Shown here: positions 24,601 through 37,149 of the stretch, piece after piece
How the letters are laid out: each line of letters starts with the position of its first letter
How positions within the stretch are numbered: position 1 is the first letter of the stretch
NCBI GenBank assembly: GCA_017506865.1
Contig: JAFCMP010000550.1
Coordinates: forward strand, 434,001-498,000
DNA length: 64,000 nucleotides
DNA from: Tribonema minus
Taxonomy: Eukaryota > Sar > Xanthophyceae > Tribonematales > Tribonemataceae
Reading direction: 5' to 3'
Notes under the pieces: generated by a model
Told to the model about the DNA's origin: nothing
The model's input: the letters and a program-made list of their open reading frames with translations, nothing else
The model's database searches: none
Program-made: the position numbers and the translations under genes

Positions 24601-27600
24601 GCACGCCCCACTGACCAAAGCAATGATGAACCTTGACATTCCCGTAATAGTTTTCATTCTCGGTTTGACGGCATGCACATTGTCTTGTAGCTCATGTGTG
24701 GCACCAGACACCCCTCCTCCGCAGCGCGCCAATGGCGTGACAGCTGCTGCCTCTCGTCAACCGCTCACACCAATCGCTAACATGCGGAACGCCGCGTCTG
24801 CGATGCACCAACTTCACAATGCAGTTGAAGTCTACGTCTGGATGGGCCCCGAGGCGTCCACCGACGACCGCAAGCGCGCGCGCATGGGCGCCGTGCGGCG
24901 CTGGTGGGGCGACAGCGACCACGGAGCACTGACACTCATCGACTGCGGCGTCCAAGTGGGCATACAGACCGCACCCCCCAAGGTGTCCCTGTTTGGGCAG
25001 CGATTCACGCAGTTTGGCGCCGCCAAGGCCAAGGACGAGGGGCCCCTGACGGCGGCTTCCACGCCGCCCGGTAGCCCCAGGGCTGGCGCTGGTAGCCCCA
25101 GGGCTAGCGCTGGTAGCCCCAGGGCTAGCGCTGGCAGCCCGCGGGGCGCGCTGAGATCAGGTGAGACTGGTTTTTTTGGGGGGGGGTAGGGTTAGGGTTA
25201 GGGGGGGTGATAGTGGGGATTGGGGGGTTTGAGTGGTGGAAGGGGATGGCAACCGGTCACCTCGCTCATACAAAGCCTCGGATGCAAACAGGTGCAAGCA
25301 TGCTTGGTGTGGTGCTCGAGGTGTCGTGATGGTGGAAGGTGACTGCTGCTCTGACAATGTCAAAATACCGCCTCCCCCTGCCAGCCACTGAATGTCGATC
25401 AGGGCTGGCGTTCACTTACGAGGTGCGGTCTCACAGGTGTTTTTCCCATGCATTCAGCCAAACAATGGGAGCACTGTATGCAGCTTAGTCAAAGAGGACA
25501 ATGGTGACCGGACAGGAGGCCATGACGTTTACGTGCTCACAGCAGGATGATGTAGGCCTCCAGTAAGCCGGCGTCTTGATGTATGGCGTATGGTGGCGTC
25601 CCTGCTGACCTACCTTGCGTGACCACTATCATTGAGCCTGACTTGCTGACTCTATTTGCCTGACATCCCGCCAATTAGCCTTAACCCTTACTCGATGACG
25701 CCCATTTTCAAGCATTTGAGCCCGTCCTCTGTCTGCACTTTGTGTTCGCTTCGCTGTCAGTGAGCCCCGAACCGGCATATGCGGCATCACGCCTCAGCAT
25801 GGGCGGCGGCGGCGGCATAAGCCGCAAGACCGTGTCAAAGCTCAACGACAAGAAGCCATTCTTGTATAGAGTCGTCAAGAAGCAGTTGCAGGTGAGCCAT
25901 GCCACGTTGAGCGATGCCACGTTGCCTATTACCGCCATTGAAATCTTGATTTAATAGTGCAACCTGCATTAGTCAGACCTCGCAATGTGTGGCCATTGAA
26001 ATTGCTAGACTACCACTGACAGTGGAGTGGAGGTGCAGGTATACTCATACGACAAAATGCTGCCATGTGCTTCAACCAATGCCTGATGCTGATGCTGCTG
26101 TATGCCTTGCTTGCTTTTGGCAAGTCCTCCCTAGATGCGTCATTGTGGGGCTCAAAACTCTACTTCTTAAGTCCTTGCACTGGTCGCTACTTGAAGTAAA
26201 AATTGCATGATTGCTGCACTCTTGATTGATCCAGTACCACTGCTGACCTTTCCCGGGGCTGCAGAGAATCCCACTGGATGCATCCCTTGTGAGGCAAGAC
26301 GATGCGCTCATGCTGGTGCACGAGTCGGCACGCGACGTGACCGTGTGGATTGGTCAGGACTGCAGCGTCTTTGCTGCCTCTCTGGCAAAGCAGGTGCGCC
26401 ACTCATTGAAGTTGTTATGTTGGAGTTGTCACATTGGCGGCGCAATCGCTGCCTCTCTGGCAAAGCCGGTGCGCGGGCTAGTGATGTAGTGCCAAATATG
26501 CCCAAGTACTGCCGCTGACTCAACACACATGCTAGGGTAATGCATATTCCATGTGCCCTACACGTATACATAGGTCCGCTGTTGGCTGAGACTTGATGCT
26601 GGTCGCCGTTTGTGGACCGGATGGCTGCAGCTGTATTGCATCTTGGTTTTCACTGCAGTGCTGATATGCCAAGTGCGAGCGCAACGTTCCCACTGCCGTA
26701 TCCTGCAGCACTTTTGGAAGTGTCAAGCTCGTGCGATGCATGCTACTCGCGCAATGGCGCAGACACACTATAATCCCATAAAGCCTGTGTTGGCTTCACG
26801 CGCGACACTTCATGTGGCCTCCCTCTGCTACTCTTGTCTCGAAATGAAGAAGTTGAAAATAATTACTGTTGAAGTGTTGTTGCAGCGCTCAACCATTGTG
26901 CGCTGCCATCTTTGTCTGCTGCTGCTGCTGCCATGCGTGCTTGGCAGGTGGGACAGGAGATCTCCCATGACGAGCTCCACGAGTACAAGGACCACTATGC
27001 CTGCCTCAACCAGGTATCTACTTAACAGCACATCAAGTTGAATACTTCGAGGTATATGATTGCTTGCAGGTGTACCTTGATGCATGCGCTTGACGTGTGT
27101 CAAGTGCGCGTTGTGACGCTGACCGCGCAAATGCAAGAACCACTTGCAAGCCTCAATCAGTACAAGGACCGCTATGCATGCCTCCACCAGATAACTACCG
27201 GAGCAATACATTTTACAAATCACGTCCGCACATGGTTGTACTTGGGTGCGGTACTTGAATGTTGTCACGAACACGTCAAATGAGCCAAGACACGCAAATA
27301 TCGCTGAGATAGGCACAGCTTGTGACCAGTTGAAACTTGCATGCCTCAAAGTATTACATTATGCGGGGCAGAGGACAAAATTGCTCGGCCAGGTACAACG
27401 GGTTCAACCAGGCCACAGTCATAGTGTCATGAAACAGGGCAGTAGCGATGGCCCTGCGCAGGGTATAGAGTTACAGCACATGAATCAGCACTAGCCAGGA
27501 GCCACATAACGAATGTGCAGGTGCAACAGGCAGGCGTGCTCAACAAACATGTTCAGCGGTCTACCATAGAGTCGCTGAGTGCCATCGCAGTATAGCTGTT

Positions 27601-30600
27601 TAGTTATTGTCTCGCTCCTTGCGCCTTGAGCTCCCTTGTTGTTTATGTACAACACAAGCAGTTACTGTCATAACTGTCGCTCATGCCCTTGTTACACACC
27701 ACAACCCCCCTATTTGCTGTAATCCACACCGCAGGGCGACGACGACGACGAGTTCTCGGGAGAGTTCCGAGGAAGGTTCTGGACCGCTCTGGGGTGCCCA
27801 GATGGAAAGGAGCCCAGCGCCATTCCTGAAGGGGAGGGTGCTGCCACCGCCGACCCTCTACCGGCCAAGCTCTTCTGCTACGATCAGTCCTCAGGTGACA
27901 AATGACGTCAAATACTTGATTTGTAGCGCCTGTAGCTTTGCATGTGGTTTTGAAAACAAGTATGCTGTTGCTCTGCTCAGGCATTTATTTGAGCCCACAA
28001 GGTGTGACAGTTGGTATCGCCACGCAACATCCTGGAGGCAGGCAAATGGGACATCTTAAAATCTGCACTGTTTATCAACTTCAAACTTTTTGAGCGCTCT
28101 AAGGAGTTCACCAGCGCAGACATTGTGTCACTGTGTACTTTGAAGTGCTTTGAAGTACATACTTCTACATGCCTCAAAGTACTGCTCTGGGTGTGCCACC
28201 TCTGCAGCAAATCCAAAAGGCAATTGCAAGTTGCCATGCATACTTTCTTCAATTGCGCTGTTCATCAAGTAGCTAAGAAGTAGGGCGATTAACATCGATA
28301 CTGCGTCGCTGGGCGGCAGCTGGGAAGCAGTGCTCAGTACTCAACCTGCCACTACCATCTGAAGGCTGCCGCTGCTGTTTTTTGTGCCACAAGCACCAAG
28401 GAAAATTGAACCGCCCCCTTCAATCTGCCTACTTCAACCTGTCTACTCAGCAAGCGTTTATTTCTTACCTCTCTGCAACGCTCTTCGCTAGCAGACTCCT
28501 GGACGGTGGTGGCGGAGGCGCCTCAGTTTGACCACACAGTACTGAGCGCTGCTGCCTGCGAGGCACTGCTCATTGACTGCGACTGCGGCGAGCTGTACCT
28601 GCACATTGGGGACGAGAGCAGCGAGGACCTCAGGGCGTGCGCCAAGGCGGCTGCTGATGTCTACAGGTACACTTCAACTTTAGCGTAGTACATATAGGGG
28701 TACAGGTGTACCGCAGAGGTGTACACACTCACGTGTATACTTGTAACGCACAAGTATTCTTCAACTTCAACATGTTCCCAGATACGGATACAGGTGTACC
28801 GCAGAGGTGTACATAGTCATGTGTATATGAGGACCGCATACATAAACAAGTGTGCCGCTGTTGTCAACTGGTATACTTACTTGGATTCTACCGTAGTCCA
28901 AAGAAGTGTACAGGTCTCCAGTGTCTAGCACAAGCGCAGGAACATGCGTCCTTGCCTGCATACTTGAAGTACTTTGGTGAAATGCCGGGAAATCGATTGA
29001 CTCTTTCAAAAAAAGAGAAAGAGTTGAAACTTGATGCGCTTGGTGAGTGTTGGAATTCAATTCAAGGGCGTCAGCATGCTCTGCGAGCAATCACTGCTGA
29101 GTACCTTCATGGCGAAGGGCTTTCAGAATGCATACTGTATGATCTACCACCGCTGCTTGAAGTATGCCCGTAACGTTCAGCCCTTGGCACGGCAGTGGAG
29201 CGTTCTATTTACATTCACAAATCTGCATATGCGTTGAGCAATTCAGAATCGCCAGTTCTCCATTCAAAGTTGAGCGCTGCCTGTCGACATTGGTACATCC
29301 TTACCTCATCCATTCTTAGCCACTTGACTGTTGCCTTGTAGTGGCTGTTCTCAATGCTGAATTTGACACATGTCATAGCGACCGGCAAGCGTGTGCCACA
29401 GCGAAATGTGCGCTGATGATTGTGTTGCGTTTTCTTCTGCTCGGCTCGCCCCCCCCCCCCCCCGCACACCCACCGACCCACCTTCCCTGTGTGTGTTGTG
29501 TGCTTGCTCAGGTCCTCTCTGCCCAGAGAACTGAGGTCGAGTTTGACTATTGTGGAGCCTCAGAAGGGGCGCGCCACTGAGAAGTGCGTGCTCTTCAACC
29601 AGCGATGGAGGCAGTTCGGCGCCAAGTCTGCCGATGAGGTGAGGTTATGGCTGTTGTTGTAGTTGTTGTTGTTAAAGTAGGGCTACGGTCATAGGACTAG
29701 GGGTCCGAGGTTAAGGTCTGAGCTAGGCGTAGTTCAACTGAGGTGTGCTCAAACCGCCACTTTCTTTCCTGGGGGAGGAGGCAGAGCAGCGCGGAGGAGG
29801 GTCATGGCGCAGCACAAAGTCGATGTCACAGTGTTGTTTCTTTAGCCGATATTCAGCGGATACGCACTGCAATTTGTGCATACATGCATACATACAATCG
29901 CCTACGTGCATAAGTTCATGCACTGGTAGCGCTGAATTATTATTCACTGGAGTTTCGTCACGGTTAATTGACTTATCTATGCAAAGTATATTTCGAGTAT
30001 TAGCCAGCAATTTGCGCTGCACTTGTGTCTTACAGGCGTGCACAAGGGCCTTGTGCACCCTGTTGTGTAGAGGAAGCAGGACATTGTCATGAAATGTTTG
30101 TGTTCGACTGTATGCTAGCCGGTCAGTAAAGCGCCCCCTGAACTACATGCTATCCGTTCTGCCTACTCCGCATCTGACACGAGTGGGCAGCCATGAAGCA
30201 GTGTTTCTACCAGAATATATTCTACATCATGTGTGGTGATTTTCTTCCTTGGACTGCAGCGTGCATTCCATGCTGCGTCATTTTCCTTTTACCTTCCAAC
30301 TTTAGTTCTCATCGCTCACGGCTCGTTAATTCACCATGCATGAATAATTCATACAGGTGGGCGCAGGGCAGGGCAGTGCTCCCCCTTCCCCCTGCCACAG
30401 CAGTATGATTCCGATGAGGGACGTTGAAGCTGAGGTGGAACGCATGCACAGCCCAGAAATTGGTAAGCTTTGACTGTCACTTCTCTGTTACATGCGCTCA
30501 TTGTTGTGTTGCACCTTGTGCATAGTGCTGGTGCAGCGCAAACCCTCCCAATGCTCAAAGGGGGGGCAAGTCTTACACGAGCTTCCACAAATTGCTGTTT

Positions 30601-33600
30601 GAAGCACACGCTTGCCAAGTTCTTGGTGTTCAGGCAGCTTGTTTTGGGCTCAACATCACAATACATCATATGCTGCTGACTTCATGCCGCCTGCCACGCT
30701 AGCCTTGCATGCTGACATAGGATGCATACCAGACAAGGCCAAAGACTACGCTGGTACACCGTTTCAGTGTAAGAGTCGCGGCTTGCGTGAGTGATGAGGC
30801 TATAGCATGTGCCCCCATCTCTTCATACGTGCATGGCACTGCTTGAGATTTGTCATTGTCACAGCCAGAGCGCACTATGACCCTGAGCCAACTGCACATT
30901 TTTTTACTTGTGTATGTATGTATCGTGTGTCATCAGGCTCGCTGCGCATGCTGTCAGAGGACACAGACACAGCTATGAGTGGACATGGCATGCTCATGAA
31001 GTGGGTCGACGACGATAACTCTCTTGACATCAAAGGTGAGACTTTAGTCTACTTCAACCACTTGAAGTAATCGTCCTTGCTTGAGTTGTCGCGCTGCTCG
31101 GCACGCCTAGCCTTGTATTGTTGATATGCCTCTTCTCTACTTCTATTCGATCACCGCAGTTTGGTCAAAGAGTAATGGCGTGCAGCACAAACCTATCACG
31201 TGAAGCATCATTGATACTTTCATCGACCATGCACTTCAAAGTATAGCAGCATTGAAAGCCGAGTATGAAAGCTACGTGATGTCGCTACACATGAACATTA
31301 ATGCTTGCGACTACAAATGGCATGACTGTTCATGCCTCTCAATGTTTACCCTGCCATTTCACTCCCTTCTTGCCCAGCCTGGCATTTCACTCCCTTCTTG
31401 CCCAGCCTGGACATGAATGTTTGCAGTTCGATTCGCTTACAACTGGTCACCATTCCATTCCACTCCCCTGCTTGCCCAGCCTGGAAGGTCGTTGACGGGG
31501 GTGCTGAAGGCCTGGCCTTTAAGGACGTGCCTTCTGATGCCATCGGAGTCCTCAAGAGCAGCGACGCTACCGCCCTGCTCTGCACCCTCAAGGCCGGCGC
31601 GCGGCGCGTGCTGTACCTGTGGCTGGGCCTAGACGTGAGTAACAGTTACATTGTGACCCCGTGTGCTGGGCTGTTGAGTGGGGGTCAGCGGTGGAAAGCG
31701 CTTGCATGCTGCCCCTGACGCCATCGGAACCTTTTGTGCTCTGCGCCTTGCATACAGTAGGTAGTTGCGCGCTCAAGCTGCTGATAGGCATGATGAGAGC
31801 GGTGGTTACATGACCTGTCTGCTTTGAAAATACTACAGTGGGTGGCTGTTGCGTCTTTACCCATCCACTCCTCACGAACGTAGTCACTGTCCTCTCTCAC
31901 AATGCAGAATTGGCCGGTCTGCATGGCATACATTTCAGGCTTGATGTACCATCTGGAACCGTCCTGATGGCAGCATTGGACTTCACGTTGAACTGCGCAG
32001 GTGCCTGCCAACTGCAAGGCTTTCCTGGCCCTCCAAGCACACTTCAAGTTTTGATGTACCATCTGAAACCGTCCTGATGTCAGCATTGAACTTCTTGTTG
32101 AACTGCGCAGGTACCTGCCAACTGCAAGGCCTTCCTGGCCCTCCAGAGCACCTCTCTGGACCCACGGGCGGACCAGGTCAACACCAGCCAGGGGAGGGAG
32201 CCGCCGTTTCTCCTCAAGGCCCTGCACAAGCTGGGCAAGACTGCTGTCGTGACGCGTGCTGATACAGCCGCAGCTGGCAAGAGGTGCGATGCTTGCTCTC
32301 TATCACACAACGCGAGTCCTTTGCTGCAAGGTGTGGTGTACTACCATCTTCGTGCGCCTGCGCTGTGGCAGCAGTTGCATTTGACGAAATATGAAATGTC
32401 AGCGCAGTCTTTGTCCTGAAGTTTTCCGTGCACAGTTTGCCTTCCTTCTCAAATCTCCAGTTCCCTTGTACGTTCAGAGTGCGTGATTTGTGTGCTTGTA
32501 GGATCCTCAAAAATTGGTTGGCATACTCGCCATACATCTGCACTGTGATGGGATATTGCTGTCGGAAGCACAGGTGTGACGTCAGGCCACGAGGCCTGTG
32601 CTGCCACTTTGAGCAGCGTACTTGTCGCTAATTCTCAGCGTACTTGTCGCTAATTGCCTGTCGTAGCCTCAAGTGTCAATGAGCGGCCTTTACTGCTGAA
32701 TGCATCTCTTCACACACCAGCCCGTCAACGGTCTTGTTGCAATCGAAACGCAAGTACATCTTGGCAGCAGTAATCTGTCATGCCTAGCCCCAACACTTAT
32801 TCAATCCCTGTCTCTAGGATCGGAGCCCGGCATTGGTGCCTAGCATTGCACCATCATCAGAGCAGCACTCGCAACCATATTGACGCAAACTCCTGTTTCC
32901 CATTGCTGTGTGTGCGGGCAACCACAGACATCGCAACACTGACACCCCTTACCCTAACCCCAACCCCTGGACTTGCCCATGCCGCACAGGGTATTCGCGC
33001 TGCGAGAGTGCTCCCTCATGCCCGGCCGCGAGGCCTTTGCCATCACCGAGCACCACCTCGACTTTCTCCTGTCCAACGGCCCCGCACCAGACGCCATCCA
33101 CTTCCTAGTGCAACCCCCCGCTACTATCGCCGCAACGCACGTCGGGCCGGAAGTTTCTGCGGACTTCAAGTCTGTGGCCGCGGCAGCAACGCTCCGACTG
33201 AGTGCTGCTCTGGGCGGCAGCAGCAGCAGCAGCGGCAGCGGCAGCGGGGACTCTGTGGATGCGGCAAAGTTTGTTATGATGGCAGGGGGCAGCGCTCCCA
33301 AGGCGCCGTACGGCGAGGGCAGCAGCGCTCAGGCGGAGAGGCCCGTGGCGCACCGGCCCACGCGCCTGTTCCTGATATCGCACACGACGCGCAAGACCGG
33401 GGCCATGTTCGTGCGCGAGGTGAGTTTATTGCAGGTGTTGTTGTGATTGTTTTTGTGTCGGCCTGTTCTACATGGTCATCTCCCGTTCATGTCAATATGT
33501 GGAGTTGCGATCGTGATTTGCAGTGACAGCTGCACCAGCGCTTGCAGCAGATGGAGGCATGCTTATGGACGTGGATCGGCCAATCAGCTACCTTTGTAGT

Positions 33601-36600
33601 TGCAGCGGACCCCGTTGGGGACCTCTTGCACGACCCGTCAACTGCTCGTATATATCTTGATCATCCTTTTCAACAGACTACTGAAGTACTATATGGGGTG
33701 CACCACATACCTTGCCTCCATCCCCCTGCGGCAGATGGGCGCAGGCGCCTTGCATGACTCTCGTTGTACTGCTCTCATTTCACCCGTCCCCTCTCGACTG
33801 ACTAAATAAAGCGCACTACATGTCTTGTCCCTGTCCCCCTGCGGCAGATGGGCGCGGGCGCGGTGTTCACGCAGCGCGACCTCGCGGCCCACGAGAGCAT
33901 GCTACTGGACGCAGGCCGCCCAATCATATTCCTCTGGCACGGCCCCGACACCAAGCCCGCGGCGCGCGAACTCGGACTGAGCGTTGCGCGCTGTTATGCC
34001 AAGGCAGTGCTCAGCCCCGAGGTCTACGCGCAGATTGCACCGACGTACGCGCTGCCGGGCAAGCTGGAGGCCAGGGACGAGAGCGCCGTGGCGGCCGCCG
34101 CGCGCCTGGAGGCGATACCCGACAGCTTCGGGGAGATTCGGGTGAGTAGCAGAACTACAGCTCTGGGGAGATTCAGGTAGTTGCGATAGCTTTCATGTGA
34201 GACGCCATCGTTTTTCTGCCTGAGGTGGCCCTGCATGGAGTGAATGCTGAGGGGCTGCGTGAGTTGCCAGCATCCCATATCATCTCGTATGCATGCCGCC
34301 GCCGCCGCCACCGCCACACCTGTTCCATCTGAACACTTCTGTGACGAGTAGTATACCGTAAAGTCTATAATTAAGCCCATGGGGCGACTTTTTTATGAGT
34401 TTCCGAGCTCTCCTAAAATGATGCCCCACCCTTTGTATTTGCTCATGAAAATATGCCCCCCCCCCCTTTTTTGCATATGCATATGCAGCACAACGTGCCC
34501 TCTGCGCATGCGCATGCTGCAGGGATGATCAACTCAGTGAATCATGCCACACTACATCACCACATTATTTGGGCCCATAGAACAACGCGAAGCAGCCAAT
34601 ACCAGCAATGTGCAGAGCAGTCAGAAAGGCAACCTTCACATGAACAGGCAGCAAATACACAGAAGCATAATCGCTGTCGCTTTCAGACTCTATGTGCACG
34701 ACAACCTGCTGCGGTGTGGGGGGGGAGGCTGAGCTGAGGCTGTTGCGGAGACCGAACTGGCCCGGCTAGGCAATTGCGGAAGACGTCCAGCATGCTGCGT
34801 TGCTTGCCTTCCTGTACCTCACGCAAAGCTTTGGTCATAGCTTGGCAATGCTCGCCTACCGCCAGCTCCTGATCGGTCAGCCATCGTGCTTGAATTTTTG
34901 AACCGCCACTTCAAGTTTGAGTTTGAACCGGCTTTTTGAGGTTCGAACGCGCTGAAAAACGGCAAGGCTGGCGATGCCCGTCACTTGATGATGGTGTTAG
35001 ATAAGCTGCAATGGCTCAACTATTGATCCGCCCCACCCTTTTTTCCTCCACATATTAATGACGCCCCACCCCCCTTTTTTCGCTCTCATAAAAAAGTCGC
35101 CCCATGGGCTTAATTATAGACTTTACCGTACCTAAAATTGAGACCCCCCCCACACTCTCCTGCTTTGTGCAGGTCCAAGAGGTCTTCTCAGGCGAAGAGC
35201 CGCCCGCGTTCACGTGGCCCTTCCCGGACTGGGACGCATCCCTGCAGCGCGCCTTCGACCACTCCAAGCCCCCGCCCCCCGCCAGCCCCGTTGGCGCCGC
35301 CGCGCGCGCGACCAGGTTCAGGCACAGCACCTCCCCCAGCGGCTCCCCCACCGCCGCGGTCGCTGCGGAGCGCGCGTCACCCTTCGCCACGACGACGTCT
35401 GCAGCAGCTGCCGCCAGCGCCGAGCGACCGGTGCCCTCGGCCGCAACCAGCACTGGCGGCAGCGACGGCGGCGGCGGCAGCAGCAGACCGGCATCGCTGG
35501 AGCGGCGCCGCATGCCCGGCGCTCCCGCGTCCTTCACGACGGCCGCAGAGGCACGCGCCATACTGTCCGCGCGCTCCCAGCTAGAAGCTCCCCCTAGCCC
35601 CCCCGGCGGCAACGCTCAGCGCGAGACCGATGAGGCGGAGGCGGACGCGACGGCGGCGGTGCCGAGGATGGGCGGCCGCAAGCTGTCGAGCACCGCCGCC
35701 ATCGCCAGCCGCAGCGCCAGCCCCGCCATCAGCCGCAACGTCTTTCTGGAGGACCTGCTGGACACGGGCGCGCCGCCGGCGCCCACGGTCATGCAGGGCG
35801 AGAATCCGCTGGCGCGGATGCGGCGCGGCAGCGCCACGCCGCCGCCGCCCGATGCTGCCGGCGGCGGCACTGCTGCCATGGAGGGCGGAGGTGCGGTGGC
35901 GCGCGCGCTGCGGCACTCCCGCTCTCCCGTGGCGGCGCGCGAGGCCACCAACGACGGCTATGGCGGCGGTGCTGCCGCGAGCGCTGCTGCAGGAAGTCTG
36001 AGCGCTGCTGCTGGCGCTGGCGCAGAGTCGCCGACGCGCTACCTGCGCCAGTCCGCGCCCCCCTCGTCCCCCGCGCCCGCCGACGACCCCCCCCTTCCCC
36101 CCGCTGCTGCTGCCCCTGCAAAGGGCAGCGGCGGCAGCGGTGGGGGAGTGGCGGCACTGTACACAAAGAACCTCGGCGGCAGCTCTGCTGCTGCCGCTGC
36201 TGCCGCGGCGGCGACGCCCGAGCCCCCCTCAAAGTCTCCTGCGAATACCGCCGCGCGCGACATCGGCAAGGGTATTGCCTACGACCAGTACGGCGAGCCC
36301 ATTCTTGGGGGGCGCGCCGGCGCCGCCGCTGCCGCCAAAGCGAGCGAGCCGCCGCGGCCGCCGAGTAACCCGCTGACAAAGCCTGGTGGCAACGCTCAGG
36401 CAGTGCCTCCGGGCCACAGGTCGCAGTCGTCCATGGAGCACGCGCCCAAGCCGCCCGCGATACAGACGGCGCGGCCCTTGTCCATGCGCAGCAGCAGCAG
36501 CAGCGGCGCACTCGCGCCAGCGGCGGCGGCAGCACCTGCGCCGACGGCGGTGGTGGCGGCGGCGCCAAAGCTCATGTACAATGAGTTCGGCGAGCCGATC

Positions 36601-37149
36601 AAGGCTGCGGCGGGCGGTGACGGCGGCGCCGTGCGCGGCAAGGTCAAGGCCATCTGGACAGAGCGCCCAGCGGCGGTGGCGGCGGCAGCAGAGCCGCCTG
36701 CTGCTGCTGCTGCTGCTGCGTCCCCAGAGGCGCCCTCCACTGAGGCGGTGAGCGTGAAGGACATGGTCAGCAAGATCAAGCCTTCCGCGGCGGCGCCCAA
36801 GCCTGTTGCAGCGGAGCCTGCCGCCGCTGCCGCTGCCGCACCCGCTGCCGTGCCCGCCACCGAGACGGTGAGCGTGAAGGACATGATCAAGAAGATGAAG
36901 CCCGCGGCGGCGGCAGCGGCGGCAGCGCCTGTGGCAAAGCCCGCTGCTGCGGCGGCGGAGAAAGTGTCGTTGAAACCGGTGTCGAGGGCACAAGAGCCTG
37001 GCACGGCAGCACGGCAGGCATCTGAGCGAGTTCTGAGCGCTGAGGCTGCGGTGACGCTGGCATACGATGAGAATGGCGAGCCCATCTCAAAGGACGGCGT
37101 CAAGGGGGGTCTGAACGCGCTGCTCGATAAGTTCGGCGGCAAGAAGTAG
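21630..37149 (+). CDS. villin/gelsolin-family actin-binding protein, six gelsolin domains plus long Ala/Pro-rich tail
   Basis: Seventeen exons whose phases all close (5013 nt, about 1670 aa): 21630-21787, 23017-23254, 24158-24302, 24708-25160, 25761-25891, 26265-26393, 26948-27013, 27735-27894, 28495-28666, 29512-29638, 30357-30462, 30937-31035, 31480-31634, 32111-32283, 32990-33419, 33848-34141, 35173-37149. The hydrophobic W-x-G strand typical of gelsolin repeats occurs six times: NVYIWAG (~53), VYVWMG (~222), VTVWIG (~400), LYLHIG (~527), VLYLWLG (~705), IIFLWHG (~940). Other family marks include LYRV starts and EFWSILGG. Such proteins cap, sever or bundle actin filaments in a Ca-dependent way. 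A linker near residues 305-330 repeats GSPRA(G/S)A. The 650-residue last exon is Ala/Pro/Ser-rich with three YxxxGEPI boxes and two SVKDM boxes. No villin headpiece is visible. The start could lie further upstream. Confidence 0.88.
23718..23740. repeat. interstitial telomere-like repeat (TTAGGG)n
   Basis: Three to four TTAGGG units sit in intron 2 of the gelsolin gene. Confidence 0.8.
25187..25207. repeat. interstitial telomere-like repeat (TTAGGG)n with G run
   Basis: Two to three units directly follow a T-run/G-run just after the donor of the 24708-25160 gelsolin exon. Confidence 0.75.
26448..26474. repeat. intronic copy of a gelsolin exon end plus donor (26393 exon)
   Basis: GCTGCCTCTCTGGCAAAG followed by CAGGTGCGC (26373-26399) recurs with one change (CCGGTGCGC) 75 nt downstream, in the intron. 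Confidence 0.85.
27139..27190. repeat. intronic diverged copy of the 26948-27013 exon
   Basis: CAGTACAAGGACCGCTATGC and the following CTCCACCAG at 27159-27190 repeat the exon's GAGTACAAGGACCACTATGC ... CTCAACCAG (26982-27013). The splice donor GT is ATA in the copy, so it is not usable as it stands. Confidence 0.75.
31369..31410. repeat. two intronic copies of the exon-13 acceptor edge
   Basis: CTTGCCCAGCCTGG, which spans the acceptor and the first 5 nt of the exon at 31480, occurs at 31369-31382 and 31397-31410 as well as at the real site, 31471-31484. Each copy is preceded by a similar pyrimidine tract (CACTCCCTTCT). Confidence 0.8.
31935..32037. repeat. upstream copy (period 110) of the exon-14 acceptor region
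   Basis: About 100 nt, from the word TTGATGTACCATCTG through ACTGCGCAG and the first ~37 exon bases (TGCCTGCCAACTGCAAGGC), is duplicated exactly 110 nt upstream of the true acceptor at 32110/32111. The copy keeps an AG acceptor at about 32000. Confidence 0.88.
33711..33748. repeat. upstream copy of the exon-16 acceptor edge
   Basis: CCCCCTGCGGCAGATGGGCG and the next bases (CAGGCGC) at 33722-33748 repeat the real acceptor and exon start around 33836-33862. Both copies keep the AG and the ATG. Confidence 0.8.
34354..35130. mobile_element. 773-bp non-autonomous inverted-repeat element (MITE-like) with TA target duplication
   Basis: Terminal inverted repeats of 44 bp at 34356-34399 and 35085-35128 are identical except for one base (CCGTAAAG against CGGTAAAG at the tips) and continue through TCTATAATTAAGCCCATGG and GGCGACTTTTTTATGAG. 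Both ends are flanked by TA (34354-34355 and 35129-35130), which is the target duplication of Tc1/mariner-type elements. The interior is non-coding and includes subterminal GCCCCACCC-plus-T-run motifs in both halves. It lies wholly inside the last intron of the gelsolin gene, ending about 40 nt before the acceptor. Superfamily assignment rests on the TA duplication only. Confidence 0.88.
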
